Shown: positions 23,909 through 37,900, numbered from the stretch's first letter. The stretch is 64,000 nucleotides of DNA from Lotus japonicus (GCF_012489685.1 NC_080041.1:106361760-106425759), one strand, 5' to 3'. A program made the numbers and translations. The notes: generated by a model from the sequence alone, not told the origin.

Positions 23909-25387
23909 CGATTAAGTTTATTGTGTAGATATATCAGTAGAATAGTTGTATAATAGAGAATAGGTTCAAACATGTATGTGAATAGATCAAGTAAAAAATG
24001 TTAAATAGAAAACGCTGTAATTGGAGGCGATTAAGTTTAGCTATAGACGATTGAAATTTGCAACAATTGCCCAGTTCTCTTTGGAGGCATCGATTTTGGC
24101 GAGATCGTCAATTATGGCAGCCATATGAACAAAGGTTAATTTCAAAGATATCAAGTGCTGGAAAATAGATGGAATGATGGAGGAGAAGTGTAACATAAGG
24201 GAGTATATATATTGAGTTGAAATTAGGGTTAATGATGACTAAAGGTGAAAAGAAGTCATGTCAGAAGTCAAATTTGAGGAAGACTTTTTTCTGATTTTCA
24301 TTCCTTCAATTTTATGGTTCTTAGTTTAAATTTAAATGACTAAAAAGTGAAGCATTAAAAACAATAATATGGGGAATTAAAACTGTTTTATTCAGTGCCA
24401 CAAAAATCAAATCCCCATAATTAATATAGGTACATTATTAAAAAAAATTGGTACATTTGTAAAAAAAAAGGAAATAATTTTTGATTACTTTTTTTAACAA
24501 ATCAATCAACGATATTAATGCATATACTTTTCGGTTATATTTTTAAAATTTATAATCCTGATAACTTTTTTTCATTTGACCGAATTATAATTACTTTAAT
24601 ACATTAATTACATTCATATTTAAACTTATTTGAAAACAGTATATTTTTTTAAAAAAAAGGAAATTAAATAACTCAATTACTGATATATAAATCAAAATTT
24701 TCACCAATCATAACATTGTTTTGAATTAGGATTGGAATATATGATTTAATGTTTAATTACATTTATATTTAAACTTATTTGGAAACGGATTTCTTTTTTA
24801 AAATGGAAATTAAATACGTCTATTACTGATATATCAATCAAAATCTTCTTCAAGTTTTTTCTTTAAATGCATTGACCACCATCATGGACAATTCGAATAT
24901 GTTGTACTAAAGAATATTTCATTTAAGAATGGAATATAGAATTTAATGCATTAATTACATTCACATTTAAAATTATTTGAAAACGGTTTCTTTTTAATAA
25001 TCCTTCTCAATGTTCATTGCAATTTTCCATAATTACGAATTACCCATTAAAATATGAGACAAAAGGATATTTTTCAATCATAAGATTTTATTCGTTATTT
25101 CTTGGAATACTTTCTCTTATTAATTAATATTTTACATTCATTAACATTTGTTTTGGCCCATAATTCCAGTTACCACACTTTTTTAAAACGTAAATTAGAA
25201 AAAATAAACTCCATCATTAACGATTTACATCAGGCTTAAAACGTGGATTTTTTAAAAAGATATAGTATTGTTTCATTGTTTAAATTCCTTCTTTTAACAC
25301 ATTAAACAATTAGAATTTAATAACTAGTTTATTAAATACAATATTAACACTGTGATTATGCATTAAGTACAAAGTAATAATCAAATT
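23909..25387. other. AT-rich sequence, no gene seen
   Basis: Likely Helitron-derived or decayed repeat. A block at about 24499-24640 ('caaatcaatcaacgatatta...') is repeated at about 25679-25820 and 26174-26310. Confidence 0.5.
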
Positions 25388-26340
25388 GAATTTTTTACGC
25401 AGATTTTGACTAACTACTAAATTTAAAAATAATGCTGCCGCGAAATAAGGTATATTCTTTTCATTAATTAAAATGTTGTTTTGGTAAAATCATGGTTATT
25501 ACACATATTTAAAATGCTGCCGCGAATCAAGTCAATGATCGACTAAGCATTATATGATTTTGGTTTATATATGCCTTATTCTGGTTATTACACATATTTA
25601 ATGCAAAGGTTTGTAATAATTAATGTAATTAAATGATTGTAATTAATGCAGTAAATGTAATTTGTATCATGATTTTTAACAAATCAATCAACGATATTAA
25701 TGCAAATAATTTCCGGTTACATTTTTAAAATTTAATTACATGATAATTTTTTTTCCACAAACTTCATTATAATTACTTTAATGCATTAATTACATTCATA
25801 TTTAAACTTATTTGGAAACGGTTATTTTTTAAAAAAAGAAATTAAGTAATAATCAAAATGAATTTTTTACGCAGATTTTGACTAATTAACCACTAAATTT
25901 AAAAATAATGTTGCCGCGAAATAAGGTATATTCTTTTCATTAGTTAAAATGTAGTTTTGGTAAAATCATGGTATGAATTAATTTTTATAAATTAATTGGA
26001 TAAAAAAGTCAAGCATACGAATCAAGTCAATGTATGATTGAGCATTATATGATTTCGGTTTATATATGCCTTATTCTGGTTATTACACATATTTCATGCA
26101 AAGATTTGTAATAATTAATGTAATTAAATGATTGTATTTAATGCAGTAAATGTAATTTGTATCATGATTTTTAACAAATCAATCAACGATATTAATGCAA
26201 ATAATTTTCGGTTACATTTTTAAAATTTAATTACATGATAATTTTTTTCCCACAAACTTCATTATAATTACTTTAATGCATTAATTACATTCATATTTAA
26301 ACTTATTTGGAAGCGATTATCTTTTTTAAAAAAGAAATTA
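25388..26340. repeat. 472 bp tandem duplication in AT-rich DNA
   Basis: GAATTTTTTACGCAGATTTT begins at 25388 and again at 25860. Both units contain 'gccgcgaaataaggtatatt', 'aaaatcatgg', 'gattt(t/c)ggtttatatatgcc' and 'gattttTaacaaatcaatc' in the same order, with small indels. Confidence 0.9.
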
Positions 26341-26619
26341 AATACAACAATTACTGATACATAAATCAAAATTTTCTTCAAGTCTTACTAAAAGCTATAT
26401 CATTTAGGTCAGGAATATAACATTTAATGCATTAATTACATTCAATAAAAACATCAGATTAAATATTTTCATAAACAACCTTAATATCAATAATCTTATT
26501 TGCTATTATTTCAAAACTAAAACAAACTATGTGAGGTGCTTGAATTTTCATGTTGGTGCCGAATTTTCGCCACCCAGGTCCTAGACGCGCCTCAGATGAT
26601 TTTGAAGACAACACAATAC

Positions 26620-27560
26620 ATGAACTGTCGATTGATATGAAAAGTTCGATTGAAAAAATACCTTTTGTTGGTAATCATCAACTGCAATTGAAAAGGCCAA
26701 AAACTCAATATTAGTTAACGCAAAAAATTCAGATTTAATAGGTCAATTGAATAGAAAGTGGGAAAAAAGACCTTTTGAGATGAGAAGGATGATAGATAAA
26801 AATTGGCATAATAAAATTTCCATTGATATGAAAAGTTCGATTGAAAAAATACCTTTTGTTGTGAATTCATCAACTGCAATTGAAAAAGCCAAAAATTCAG
26901 TATTAGTTAACGGAAAAAATTCAGATCTAACAGGTCAATTGAATAGAAAGGGGGAAAAATGATTAAATTCAGATCTAACAGGTCAACTGAATAGAAAGTG
27001 GGAAAAAATACTTTTTGATATGAGAAGGTTGAAACTTAAAACTTGCAGAATAAGGATGGTAAAAGATCGATTGATATGAAAAGATCGATGGAAAAAATAC
27101 ATTTTGTTGGTAATCATCAACTGCAATTGAAAAAAGCCAAGAACCTTAGAATTAATTAACAATAATGTTACTTACACACCTCTCATTTGAGGTGGAAGAG
27201 GTGGAATGAAGAGAGAGATAGGAAGAAAAGAAAAAGTAAGAGAGAGAAAGTATGAGATGTGATAGATGATAAGATGAGAGAGATAGAAACAAAAAGAGGT
27301 GGAAATAAAGTGTTTAAAAAATGAGGTGTGTATATATCATTACTCATTAATTAACGCAAAAAATTCAGATCTAACAGATCAATTGAATAGAAAATCGGAA
27401 AAACTACCTTTTGATATGAGGAGGTTGATTGATATAAGAAGGTTGATTCAAATGGTTGGAATTCTTTGTTAGAATTAAAATGGGAAAAATCACCTTTTGA
27501 ATATGAGAAGGTTGAATGATATATGAAGGTTGATTCAAAAGAACATAATCATTTATAGTA
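26620..27560. repeat. Diverged tandem array (units about 190-250 bp)
   Basis: CGATTGATATGAAAAGTTCG followed by 'attgaaaaaatac' and later 'gttaacg(c/g)aaaaaattcag' and 'caattgaatagaaag' recurs at about 26630, 26820 and 27070, with partial units further right (to about 27560). The 71-codon open frame at 26747-26962 runs across unit boundaries and is not a gene. A MITE-like element interrupts the array at about 27165-27346. Confidence 0.75.
27165..27346. mobile_element. MITE-like inverted-repeat element
   Basis: The left end 'aatgttacttacacacctc' pairs with the reverse complement of the right end 'aatgatatatacacacctc'. The interior is purine-rich (AGAGAGA). It lies between fragments of the tandem array that resume ('attaattaacgcaaaaaattcag'), consistent with an insertion. 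Exact target duplication not resolved. Confidence 0.55.
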
Positions 27561-27732
27561 AATGATTTTGTAAATTATAATTAATGGGGGGCAACAAAAC
27601 CAAATTATAGGAGAAATCATAGCAATTAATAAATTTCTCTGAATTGTTGTGGGTGTGACACTTGTCAGCTAGTGAGGGTGGTGGGAGGAGAGTGAACCTA
27701 AAAATGTCATGTGTCTAATGCTTTCTGATAAG

Positions 27733-28629
27733 CAGTGTTATTAAACTCGGCTCGAACCGGCCGGTTCGACCGGTTGGACCGGGAACCGAACCCTAGGCCG
27801 GTTCGAGCCGAGCATCGGATCGGCCATGCAATCCACTCGGTCTGAATCGGATAGACTCGGCCGGTTCGGTCAAAAACCCGGTGACTCGGCCTTGTACCGG
27901 TTGGACCAGTGAGTTTGTAAAAAAAAAAAATAGTGCTCAAAAGTCAAAACAACGTGGTGATGCAGAAAAGGGAGAAAAAGCTGCAGTAGGGTTCTAATTT
28001 TGCTCCATCAATTAGCTGCAGCAGTCCCTTCAAAGTTCAAAACGAAGAAGAATAAGAAAGATAAGAGGATGGAGGAAAAATAAATCTTGCATGGAAGATT
28101 CATGGTTTGTGAATTCAAAATGATGCAGCTTTGATCACTTCATATCTGATGCAGAAAAAAATGAGGCAACAGGAAGAAGAAAGAGGCACAGCCGCACAAG
28201 TGTTTTTTGGTTATACACAGCAGCACAAGTTAAATGTGTGGGTTAATGTGTAAGCTTTTTAGGGTTTTCAATTTTGTGGGCTTGTCTGTTTGGGCCCAAT
28301 CTTATTTTTTAATATAAACCTTTTAAATATCAAGTTTCCTCTGGTTGTGTGGCAGAACTAAAGCATTTTTTTGAAAAGTAACGTTCAAACATAACAAATA
28401 TATTATACATATATTTTTCCAAGTAATATAGTAGAAATTTTTTTTGTTAACAAAGATACTATATATCTTATTTATAGTTTAATATATGTGTACATATATA
28501 ACATTTAAAAAATGAAATTTAGCATATACCGAGTCAAACGGTTCAATTAATGACTCAGTGGTTCGACCATTAACCCATCAACCCGGTACCCCGACCGAGT
28601 CGATCACCGGTCCGAGTTTAATAACACTG
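27733..28629. mobile_element. Nonautonomous hAT element with 8 bp target duplication
   Basis: Left end CAGTGTTATTAAACTCGG and right end CCGAGTTTAATAACACTG are perfect inverted repeats (18 bp). Flanks are both CTGATAAG (27725-27732 and 28630-28637), the 8 bp duplication expected of hAT elements. Subterminal DNA is rich in CCGGTTCGACCGG-like and GACTCGG motifs on both sides. No transposase frame is present in the 897 bases. Confidence 0.92.
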
Positions 28630-28637
28630 CTGATAAG

Positions 28638-29838
28638 GTTGTTCTTTTATAAAGTATATAATATATAAAATGGCTAACCTTTAAAATGAAGGTCTTCTTC
28701 TAGAAAGCACTCCCACAGCTATTCAATTTCTCTCCAAAATGAATCTATTATCTATTATAATCTATTATTTATTTTCAACTGTATTATCAATTACAAATTA
28801 GATATATTCTAATTTTTCACCATTTTCTGCCCAATTTTTAGACGTGCGTCATTAACAAGATTATTAGATTGGAACGTTTTGAAAAATGGATTTTTAAATA
28901 AGAAAGAATCAAATTTAGTTTAATTTTAAATTTCAATCATTACTAATTGATGATAATTTATTTTGGCCTTAAAAGGTTGGTTATGACTAATAACGAAAGT
29001 ACAGTGATTGCGTAGAAATAAGTTTTTCCCTAATGAATTTAGTATAATTTTAAAAATAAGATAGGGTATAAATGCATAAATGGATTATAATTATTTTGGT
29101 TTGACTATTTTATGAATTAAATGGCAGCGGTAATTTGAATTGGTTTTAAAATTTGTATCGACGAAGTAAATAAACATAAAATTTTGTTTGTTTTTGTTCT
29201 GATTATGTGACTTTATAAAAATGGAAAAGATATAAGGAACTAAATGAGAATTCAAATTTTGAATCATTTTAAAAATAAATCAAGTATCAAATATTTAAAA
29301 AATATTAAATTCAAAAATATGATATAAAATTAGTTTATGACCAAAATTTTGTTCCTATTTAATGCAATACTAGTCAACACATTAAGTAAACTATTAATAA
29401 AAAAATCAACCTTTAGAAGATTCAGAAATATTTTAAAATCAACCAATATAGAAACTCTAAAAGAAAGTATATTAAATTCAATTATAAGAAATTTATTATA
29501 CATTAATATCCAGCCAAATTGTTAATTAACTCTTCCATTAACTGTTCTATTCTTTAAGTAGTTTTATTAATTTTAATGAATATTCTAATTCTTAAATAAG
29601 CATTATGATTATCAAATTAGAATTTCAAATTAAGATAATTTAATATTTTTTACCATATTTATTCATAATTTTCTTTTTTAGTTATACATCATATTTCTAA
29701 AATATTTGATATATTTAAAAAGGAATTCCAAATAAAATAATTATCAAATCTTTAAATTTATTTCATAACTTCAAATTAATTAAAAGTTATCGTGAAATTA
29801 ATAAGAAAGAAGGTGATGCATAAAAAACAAATAAATTT
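28638..29838. other. AT-rich intergenic DNA, no gene seen
   Basis: A short block at 28690-28740 repeats one at 3450-3520. The 62-codon frame at 29337-29525 has no recognisable features. Confidence 0.5.
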
Positions 29839-31293
29839 ATGCTTAATACATCAGAATGCCCCGGAAATTATAAAGGGAATCAGTTTCAGGGCCTGTAAAA
29901 TTTTCGCATCAAATTGGGTCTCTAGGAAAATTTTTTTTTAATTCAATTAAGGTCAAATGCTGCCAGACCTCAATTTTGTCCTAGTCATCAATTACACATG
30001 ACTTTTAAATTTAAAAAAATAAATTTTAATTCCAACTCAATTATTTAATCAAAAAAAAATTTAAAACTTAATAAAAACCTAATCTAATAATCCCTTAACT
30101 AAACAATCTAATAATCTAAATAATAACTAATCTAATAATCTAACCTAATCTAATTATAACCAATCCCTAATTAAACCCTTTCATCCCCAAATTGAACCCA
30201 AACCCAAACGGCGAGCAGATCTGATTTGAAAATATCTCGTTTTCATTCCCCATATTTTGTCTGTGTGGTTCGTTTCCCTGCGTTGCGGCTACAACGACGG
30301 TCATGTGGAAGTGTGGGTAGTCGGTGGTTTTTATGGGCGCGGGATCTCCTCCATGCCCAGAAGTTGTTGCATCTCTGATCTCCTCCATCTCCCATTTTCC
30401 TTTCTTTCTGTTTCCCCTTTGTTTCATTTTCAAGCTAGCTGTGAAAAAGGTTTATGGGTTTGAATGGTGGAAGGGTCTTTTGGGTTCTGTTCTCAGTGAG
30501 TGGTTTGAAGGGTTTTTGGTTGAAAGGGTTTCTGGGGGTTTGAAAGGTTTCTAGGTGCAGTTTTGGGTGAGATAGAGAAAGAAAAAGATGACTAAGAAAG
30601 TGAAGTGAGATTGAGTGTGTTCAGGTAAATGGTCATGAGTATTTGAAGAAGTTGAAAAACATAAAGATGAAGAACATTCAGGGGGGTCATTAAGCATATA
30701 TTGAATGAATAAGTGTAAAATATAAAATGGGTGATTGCAAATACAAAACCATCTCACCTCCCCAAGCAATCACCTCTGCATCTTTGGAATGTATGGGTTA
30801 GGGTGGGGGTTTGCTCAGTTGCTGTTGTGGGATGGGGTTTGCTGTGTGTTGCAGATGATGAGATGGTGCGATGGAGGTGTCAGGAGAGTATGGGTTACAA
30901 GGTTAGATTCAAGTTTACAGTAAATTGGGGTTTGAAGATAATGATGAATAAAATATTTTCAGAAACATTATAAAAAATAGATTAGATCAGATTTTTATTA
31001 AGATTAGGAAGTATTAGTGATTAGTTTAGGTTTTGTATTAAGATTATATTAAGTTTTTATTTTTAATTTACGATTTGGAAATAAAAAATGAAGTTTTGAA
31101 ATTTTTCAATTAAAAAAAAAATTAAAATGTCACGTGGAAAAGGTGAGTAGGCTAAAATTGAAGCTACATCACTGTCTGACACCCTTTGTCCTTTATTGGA
31201 TTAAAAAAAAATTTACAGGGACCCAATTTGGTTTTACAGGTACTGTAACTGATTCCCTTTACAATTTCATGGACCTTATGATATATTAAGCCT
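29839..31293. mobile_element. MULE-like element with about 140 bp inverted termini
   Basis: The left terminus (about 29839, 'gcttaatacatcagaatgcc') and the reverse complement of the right terminus ('aggcttaatatatcataagg', ending 31293) match with scattered differences through 'aaagggaatcagtt', 'ccaaattgggtc', 'tttttttaat' and 'tgtcagac' blocks. Flanks look alike (AATAAATTT and AATATTTAT) but do not match exactly. The interior (30170-30900) is GC-richer with overlapping open frames on both strands of 60-90 codons, none with a recognisable domain; it may hold captured sequence. Confidence 0.7.
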
Positions 31294-31854
31294 AATATTT
31301 ATGGATGTCCATCAAGTTCAAATCCAATGCCATCCCTATCTTTGATTAAATTGGAAACCATGTTCTCTAATTTTCTAGCAAAATACAATAAACATGATAC
31401 ATTGATCAAGGCCACATTATCAAAGATAAACAAGCACATTTGACTCAAGGATTACAATTAATCACACTTCAACAAATGAATTGATTTATTCAATTAAAAG
31501 TAGGCCATGTTCCACATGCCATAATGCCAAGCAATGCCTTTGGAAACTGGAATTACATATTACTTAGATTATTGAAGATGTGTTTCAAAATTACATAGTA
31601 TAAGGTTTATAAAAAAGAAAGCAAAAACCGAAGTATCAAAAGTATCAACTCAACTTGTAAGGCAACCTTTCAGTGTCGCATGGTAATCACCTCTTTGCAA
31701 CAAAACAAAAATCTCAGCACAAAGTATACACCATGAAATTCAGCTTACTCAAAAGTCAAAAGCAAATATATCAAGCCACCTTCCGGCTCTAAGCGAAAAA
31801 AAAAAAAAACTAAATGCAATATCATTGGAAAAAAGGGTGTATTTGCAAAGCCTT
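31294..31854. other. 3' flank of the E1 gene
   Basis: Contains the likely 3'UTR of the minus-strand E1 gene. An AATAAA on the minus strand lies at about 31485-31490. No other gene is seen. Confidence 0.5.
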
Positions 31855-34800
31855 TCAGAATGGGAAGTTGAGTGGTTCGCGTTGAAGGGCTTTCTCAGCA
31901 ATCTCAGCCTGCTCCTTCTGGTGAACCTTTAGGAATCCAGTGGCAGTGGCGGCAGATGGAGCACGACCAACATATTTGACATCCTCATAGCCTCCCCTGC
32001 CTACAGCTTTCATGGAGGATATAAGCCGGGGTAAGATGTAAGTGTATCCACCCATGTTCATTGGCTCTTCTTGACACCAAACAACCTCAGCATCTAGATG
32101 AAACAAAACAAGATAAAATGTAAGACAAAATATCCCAAACTAATTGCTAATAGTGTGTTTGGTTCTCTGGTTGGGAGTTCCATAATCAATTATGAGCATA
32201 AGCTACAAGGTGTAGCTTCTGGGGTTTTCATGCTTTAGATTTTGTTTTCACAAAGTAAAAAATGCAAATAGTTTGGCCAAAGAAAAAGACAAGCAAGAAA
32301 TTAGACCCCAGATAACAACACAACTTCAGCAAGAAAAATAAAGAATTGAGAACCCATTTCCAAAGAACAACTGCTTCAACTAAAAATACATACTTGGATA
32401 TCGTTTAAGCTCTCGTTGGACAAGGTCATATGGGAATGGACAAAGCTGTTCCACCCTACATATTGCAACGTCTTTTCCATCAACCTTAGTTCGGTGATCA
32501 TCAAGCTCATAGTAAACCTGCAAGGGATCGTTGACATTTCATTATAAAGAACATGTTTAGAACACAATGGATACTCTCCCTAGACATCAAACATATATGA
32601 AAGTACCAGCTAACATTTATAAACATGGTTGTTATAAAATCCACCAGATGAAAGAGAATTAAGGCCCCGTTTGAAAGAGCTTATTTGAGTTTATCTTATA
32701 GCATAAGCACTTATGCAAATGTTTGGGAGACCTTATGTAAATAATTATGACCTACCCATAAGATATTTTGGGTTTATTTTCATAAGCTGCTCCTATTAGC
32801 TTATGACTACGTGCTTATACAGTTACACCTACTCATAAATATAACCTGTTGAGTTTATTTCAATAAACTTCAAAGCGTTGGTGTGAAAGGGCTTATGCAC
32901 TTGCTGCCATAAGCGTGTAATTAAACTGTTTACCAAACGTACCCTAAAACAAGTTAATATGAAGACAGATGGCTGTAATATGAGTATCACATACCTTTCC
33001 AGAGCAGAGTACTAAACGTCTAATACCCTCCTCAACATCTGAGTGGGCATTTTGGTCTTTTATGAGGCGCTTAAATCTTGTTCCCTGTTTGTCAAAGCCT
33101 GGGTGGCCTTGGACATCATCAAATTCAGATAGATTTGATCTGCAAGCCTTACTACGAAGCAGGTTCTTAGGGGACATTACAAAGAGAGGCTTACGGAATT
33201 CTCTATGCAACTGCAAGAATGAAAGCAGGCAGGATATGAGAAAATAAGGAACATTAAGCAAAAAAAACCAACGTTAAATCCATTAATTTTACCAACCTGC
33301 CTCCTTAAAACATGGAAAAAATTGGCAGGAGTTGTGACATTCACAATCTGCAAATTACACTCCTGAATTTGTTTCCGAAGTGTTGGATCCATCTCAGGGA
33401 TAATATAAGGATTGTCATCGGCCATCTGCCATGAAATTAAAGAGCATATGTTACTTAAATATTCAATACATATAAAATGTAGTTTAACATTTGTCATTTA
33501 ATATTTTACAAATAAAATTGAAAGATGCACAGAGCACATGCCACAAGACAAAAAGCAGCTCCAAAGTAGCAAGCAAGATAAGTATTGCATGTTTGCACCA
33601 GTAACAAAATCCATATCACCAATCTAAATTTCATAAAAGTTGTTTTTACTCCTTTCCCCCGATTCCCACATTCAGAGGTGGCAGACTCTAACGAGTCCGG
33701 TTTCAGTTTCAGTGTTCTTCTGTTGAAATTATAATAAGAGCCTTGAGAGAACCGTAAAAAAAAAAGCTAGCCATGAAAGTTGGAGAGCCAAAGGCCTTAT
33801 AAAAGCCACACTAGAATCCCATACTTCCAAGGTGGGGACTTAAGTCTCAGACATTGCAATTGGACCCATCAAATTATTATCCTTAGTATCCCCAAATTAT
33901 TGCTGCTAAGCATAATCAGTATTCAATAGTGTCAGCTTGTAATAGAAGGAAACACAAACATACAACACAGAATCAACAAAGTCCATTATTCAAGAGTGCC
34001 AAGTAGTTCAAGTTGATAACTCAATCTCAAAGTAGTACCATATACACAGAATTCACTAGAACCACCATGTTTGTCATCAGTCAACAAATCTAACATAGAT
34101 AAACATGAGGCAGACAAACAAAAGCAGAAGTTGCAAGCAGAAGGAACAAAAGCGCAAAAAAAATTCAAGAATACTAGAACATAGATTCACAAGAGAACCT
34201 GAAGAAAGCGTTCCAATCTTGCACTTGAATGCTCAGGGCCCTGGCCATCATAACCATGAGGAAGTAACATAACAAGTCCAGTCTGACGGAGCCACTTAGA
34301 CTCACCAGAAGCCAAGAAATTGTCAAATATCACATGAGCCCCATTAGCAAAATCACCAAATTGAGCCTCCCAAATTACCAGTGAGTTGGGATTTTCCATT
34401 GAGTAACCCACTTCAAATCCAAGAACACCAAACTCGGAAAGTGAGCTGCAGAGTGTTTCAAAAACATCTTAGATAACAGAATAGAATTTAAAAATAAGAA
34501 TTAATCCATAATCAGTTAAATATAAGTACCAAGAGTTTTTTTTCCTTAATATAAGTTTTTGAAGTATCAAGTGGATTACAATACCATTTTTATAATATAT
34601 ATGCACAAGAAGGCACATAACATCACAAGATCAAGCAACATTTTGAACAAAAGCCATGAATATGTAAGATATTAGATGCGGGAACAGTAATTATGTTAAC
34701 AAAAAGACAAAAATCCGATAAAACTTTCTGGAGGTACGAATAAAGGTCAAACAAGACTAGAGAAAGAAAAATGCCAAAACAAAGTTGTTTCGAAGTATAA

Positions 34801-37529
34801 ACAATTATAACCCAAAATCCATGATCAATTGACCAGCAAGATAATTAGTCCAAAATTCAGAAGCTTAAACTTCATGACTGATGTAGAAATTAACAAAAAA
34901 AAAAAGAAATAGTTTGTCCCTCAAATTATGGATATAAAGGAGTCTTTATCTATATATTGTAGAGCAGTCTATTTAAAATTTAGTTATAACAAATAAGGGA
35001 ATGCAGAATCACTTTTTCGAGAAACGGCATAGTTGCAAAATTTCATACATCTTTTAAATTTAAATTGTAACAAGAAGTCGGAGCTAAAAGCAAACAAAGA
35101 AAGGGAGGCAAAGTCAGATTTTATATCAATGAAAACTAGGATACCAATGATATAATAGTAACAAAGTATTAAAAGGCAAGATCATTATGTAAATATAGAA
35201 GAAAGATTACCTATTGCTAACAGTAAACATCTCTTCATTTTGGTTCATTATCACATGGTCAAGGGGGCAATATTTGTCCCCCGTTGTTTGATCATGAACT
35301 ACAGCATGCCGGTGGCTAAATGTTCCTCTTTCGACATCCTGACCACTTAATCGAACATGGTTACCTTCAACAAGCAAGGTTGCAAAAGCAAGTGCCTCTG
35401 CAAATCCCCAATCAATATCTTCGCCAGTTTCAATCATTTGGGCGCGTTGATCATAAATCCTCTTCACAGCTTTATGAGGTGTGAAATTGTCAGGGATGGT
35501 TGTGATTGCTTTCCCAACATTTTTCAAGATCTCTGGTTTCACACTGATCAAGAGAGATCACATGTTTCAGCAGTGTAGTACAGATAATAGAAAAGACTCA
35601 AGCAAAAGAGAACATTAAATTTACCATACCCAGTGTTTCGGATACGTGAAAGCTGTTCAGGTGACTTGAACCCGGTCCAATATGCTGAAAGCCAATCTCT
35701 TCTTTTGGGAATGTATTCTTTGCTAGCCAAAAATTCTTCATTTAGAATTGATGTGACCTTGTTGTGTATCTTATCAATGTCTTCTTTTGCCAGCTCCCCT
35801 GATTCCAAAAGCTTCTTCTGATAGATCTCAAGAGCTGATGGATGGCTTCGGATGACCTATATTAAGCCCACAAAGTTGCAAATTTAATTAAATTGTCCAG
35901 AGGCAATGTGCATACAAAAAAAAGGAAACATAATAAACAAAAGGGGCTCACCTTGTACATTTTAGGCTGAGTGAAAGATGGTTCATCAATCTCATTATGG
36001 CCAAATCGACGATAACACACTAAGTCCACAACCACATCTGAATGGAAAGTCTGGCGCCACTCAGCAGCAAGTTCACAGGCATGAACAACTGCTTCCACGT
36101 CATCACCGTTCACATGAAAGATAGGACATTCCAAAGCTTTGGCAACATCAGTGCAATACTGTGAAGACCTGCCAGATTCCGGATCAGTTGTAAATGCAAC
36201 TTGGTTGTTCAACACAATATGAATAGTCCCGCCCGTAGTGTAATTTGGAAGAGCACTTAGATGGAGGGTTTCATAGACCACGCCCTGTCCAGCAAAACTA
36301 CCATCTCCATGAAGCAAAACACCCATGTTCTTGGTTCTGTCCACATCATTTGAGTAATACTGCTTAGCTCGAGTTTTGCCAACAACAACCGGGTCGACAG
36401 CTTCCAAGTGACTAGGATTTGCCACCAAAGACAAATGTAACTTCTTGCCACCCCTAGTAGGACGATCATAAGATGTCCCCAAGTGATACTTAACATCACC
36501 AGTTCCCGTGTAGAGCCCGAATTCATCCTCAGGCTGACCACCACTGAACTCACAAAAGATCTGGCGCAGCGGCTTCCTGACCACATTCCCCAAAACATTC
36601 AATCTCCCCCTATGCGCCATTCCTATGACTATGCTCTCAACTCCGAGATCAGATGCACGATCAAACATTTCCTTCATGCCGGGAATAAGAGTCTCACCCC
36701 CTTCAAGCCCGAACCTCTTAGCTGAAGTCCACTTGGTGGCCAAGAAGTTCTCAAACAGTGAACTCCAGGCAAGCCGATCGAAAATCGCCTCCCTACGCTC
36801 CCTGTTATAGTGTGTAGATGTAGGGGTTTCAATCCTGTCCCTAAGCCAATTACACTTCTCCCTATCAGCAATGTGCATATACTCATACCCAATGCTTCCA
36901 CAATAAGCCTGCTCAAGCCTTGTCAATATGGACCTAAGGGTCTGCACGGGTCGATTCTCGGACAAGAAACCAGCCATCCTCCAGACCCCTAAGAAGAACT
37001 CCCGATCGAGATCAGCCTCAGAGAATCCATAAAGGGCAGGGTCCAAATCCTCAGGGACTTGCCTCTCTTCCAGGTTCAGCGGATCCAACTTGGCCTTCAT
37101 GTGACCATTTACCTGGTACGCCCTCACCAACAACAACAACCTCATACTCTCCTGAATCGTCTGACCCGAAAGCCCAGGGGAGGTAGAAGCCTGGCCCACA
37201 AAGTTCCTAAAGAAATTATCCCAAGACTCATCAACACTGTTGGGATCAGCCTCCCAAGCCCTCTGAAGCTCCTCCAAGTACACACTACTAGTCCCATCCA
37301 AGAAACTATCAGTCAACCTCGAAAGCGGAACCGCACGCGGCACCGGTGCAGCTTGCTCTCTAGATTTGAAAACAGTAGTTTGAAACCCTCTACTACCACT
37401 ACCACCCCCTGATAATGGTGATGATGGAAACACCCTAGCCCTTGACACATGATATGAAGATCCACCCTTAGAAAGGGTTTTCCTAATAGCATGTTTAGCT
37501 AAGTTTGTTCCAGCTCTAAACCAAGCCAT
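31855..37529 (-). CDS. OGDH: 2-oxoglutarate dehydrogenase E1 subunit, mitochondrial
   Basis: Eight coding exons, by splice sites read on the minus strand: 37529-35952, 35856-35630, 35543-35211, 34445-34199, 33425-33297, 33210-32995, 32517-32394, 32093-31855. They sum to 3093 bases (1030 aa), close to the plant family length of about 1020. The enzyme uses thiamine diphosphate to decarboxylate 2-oxoglutarate and pass the succinyl group to E2 in the mitochondrial TCA-cycle complex. Residues 1-60 are Ser/Arg-rich and lack acids, as in a mitochondrial presequence. '[15 protein letters not shown]' near 78-92 is the E1 N-terminal motif, HRGRLN is at 306-311, and the diphosphate site runs from GDGSFAGQ (408) to NNQ (441). 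Exons 3-6 carry the transketolase-like domain ([40 protein letters not shown]). Exons 6-8 are the C-terminal domain. No defect is seen. Confidence 0.96.
32660..32946. mobile_element. MITE-like element in an E1 intron
   Basis: The intron between exons 6 and 7 contains a block opening 'aaggccccgtttgaaagagc' and ending with a sequence whose complement reads 'agggtacgtttggtaaac'. It is full of 'cataagc/gcttatg' subrepeats. This is the style of hAT-type MITEs with GTTTGG ends; termini are imperfect and no target duplication was fixed. A shorter 'gtgtgtttggttct' block near 32153 in the next intron may be similar. Confidence 0.5.
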
Positions 37530-37900
37530 GGATGATGATGATAATGATTGAAACCTTTAACCCTAAAAAAAACACCCCTTTTTTTCCAAACGATCCTAAT
37601 TCCTCAAAGTCGCAAACTTGATGATTTCAACACATCTAAAACAACCAAATACACAAACCCAGAAATTATTATCAGCGAAATTTCATGTAAATCACAATCA
37701 ACAGGAAAAATAATAAAAATAAAGAAATTGAAGTTTGAAATCAAAATTAAATGAAAATCGAAGGTTGATTTGAAGGATTCGATTAGGACAAGGAGAGAAT
37801 TGAACCTGAGTGAAGAAGAGAAGGGCGAACCCTATTGGAGTGCGTGGAAGCGAAGCGAGTATGTAAGAGAGAGAGAGAGAAGAGAGAGAGGGTTTTTATT
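37530..37900 (-). promoter_or_regulatory. E1 gene 5'UTR with probable intron, and promoter
   Basis: A probable 5'UTR intron runs from donor CACTCAG|GTTCAAT (exon end 37806) to acceptor TTTTTTTAG|GGTTAAAG (exon start 37562), leaving 32 untranslated bases before the ATG. A GA/CT microsatellite (about 37866-37890) lies at the likely transcription start. Upstream DNA is AT-rich. The same 5' exon, donor site and microsatellite are duplicated at 47142-47340. Confidence 0.5.

Noticed and set aside
26747..26962. 71-codon open frame
   Set aside because: Runs across units of a diverged tandem repeat.
36257..36916. Minus- and plus-strand open frames within E1 exon 1
   Set aside because: Shadow frames of the E1 coding sequence.
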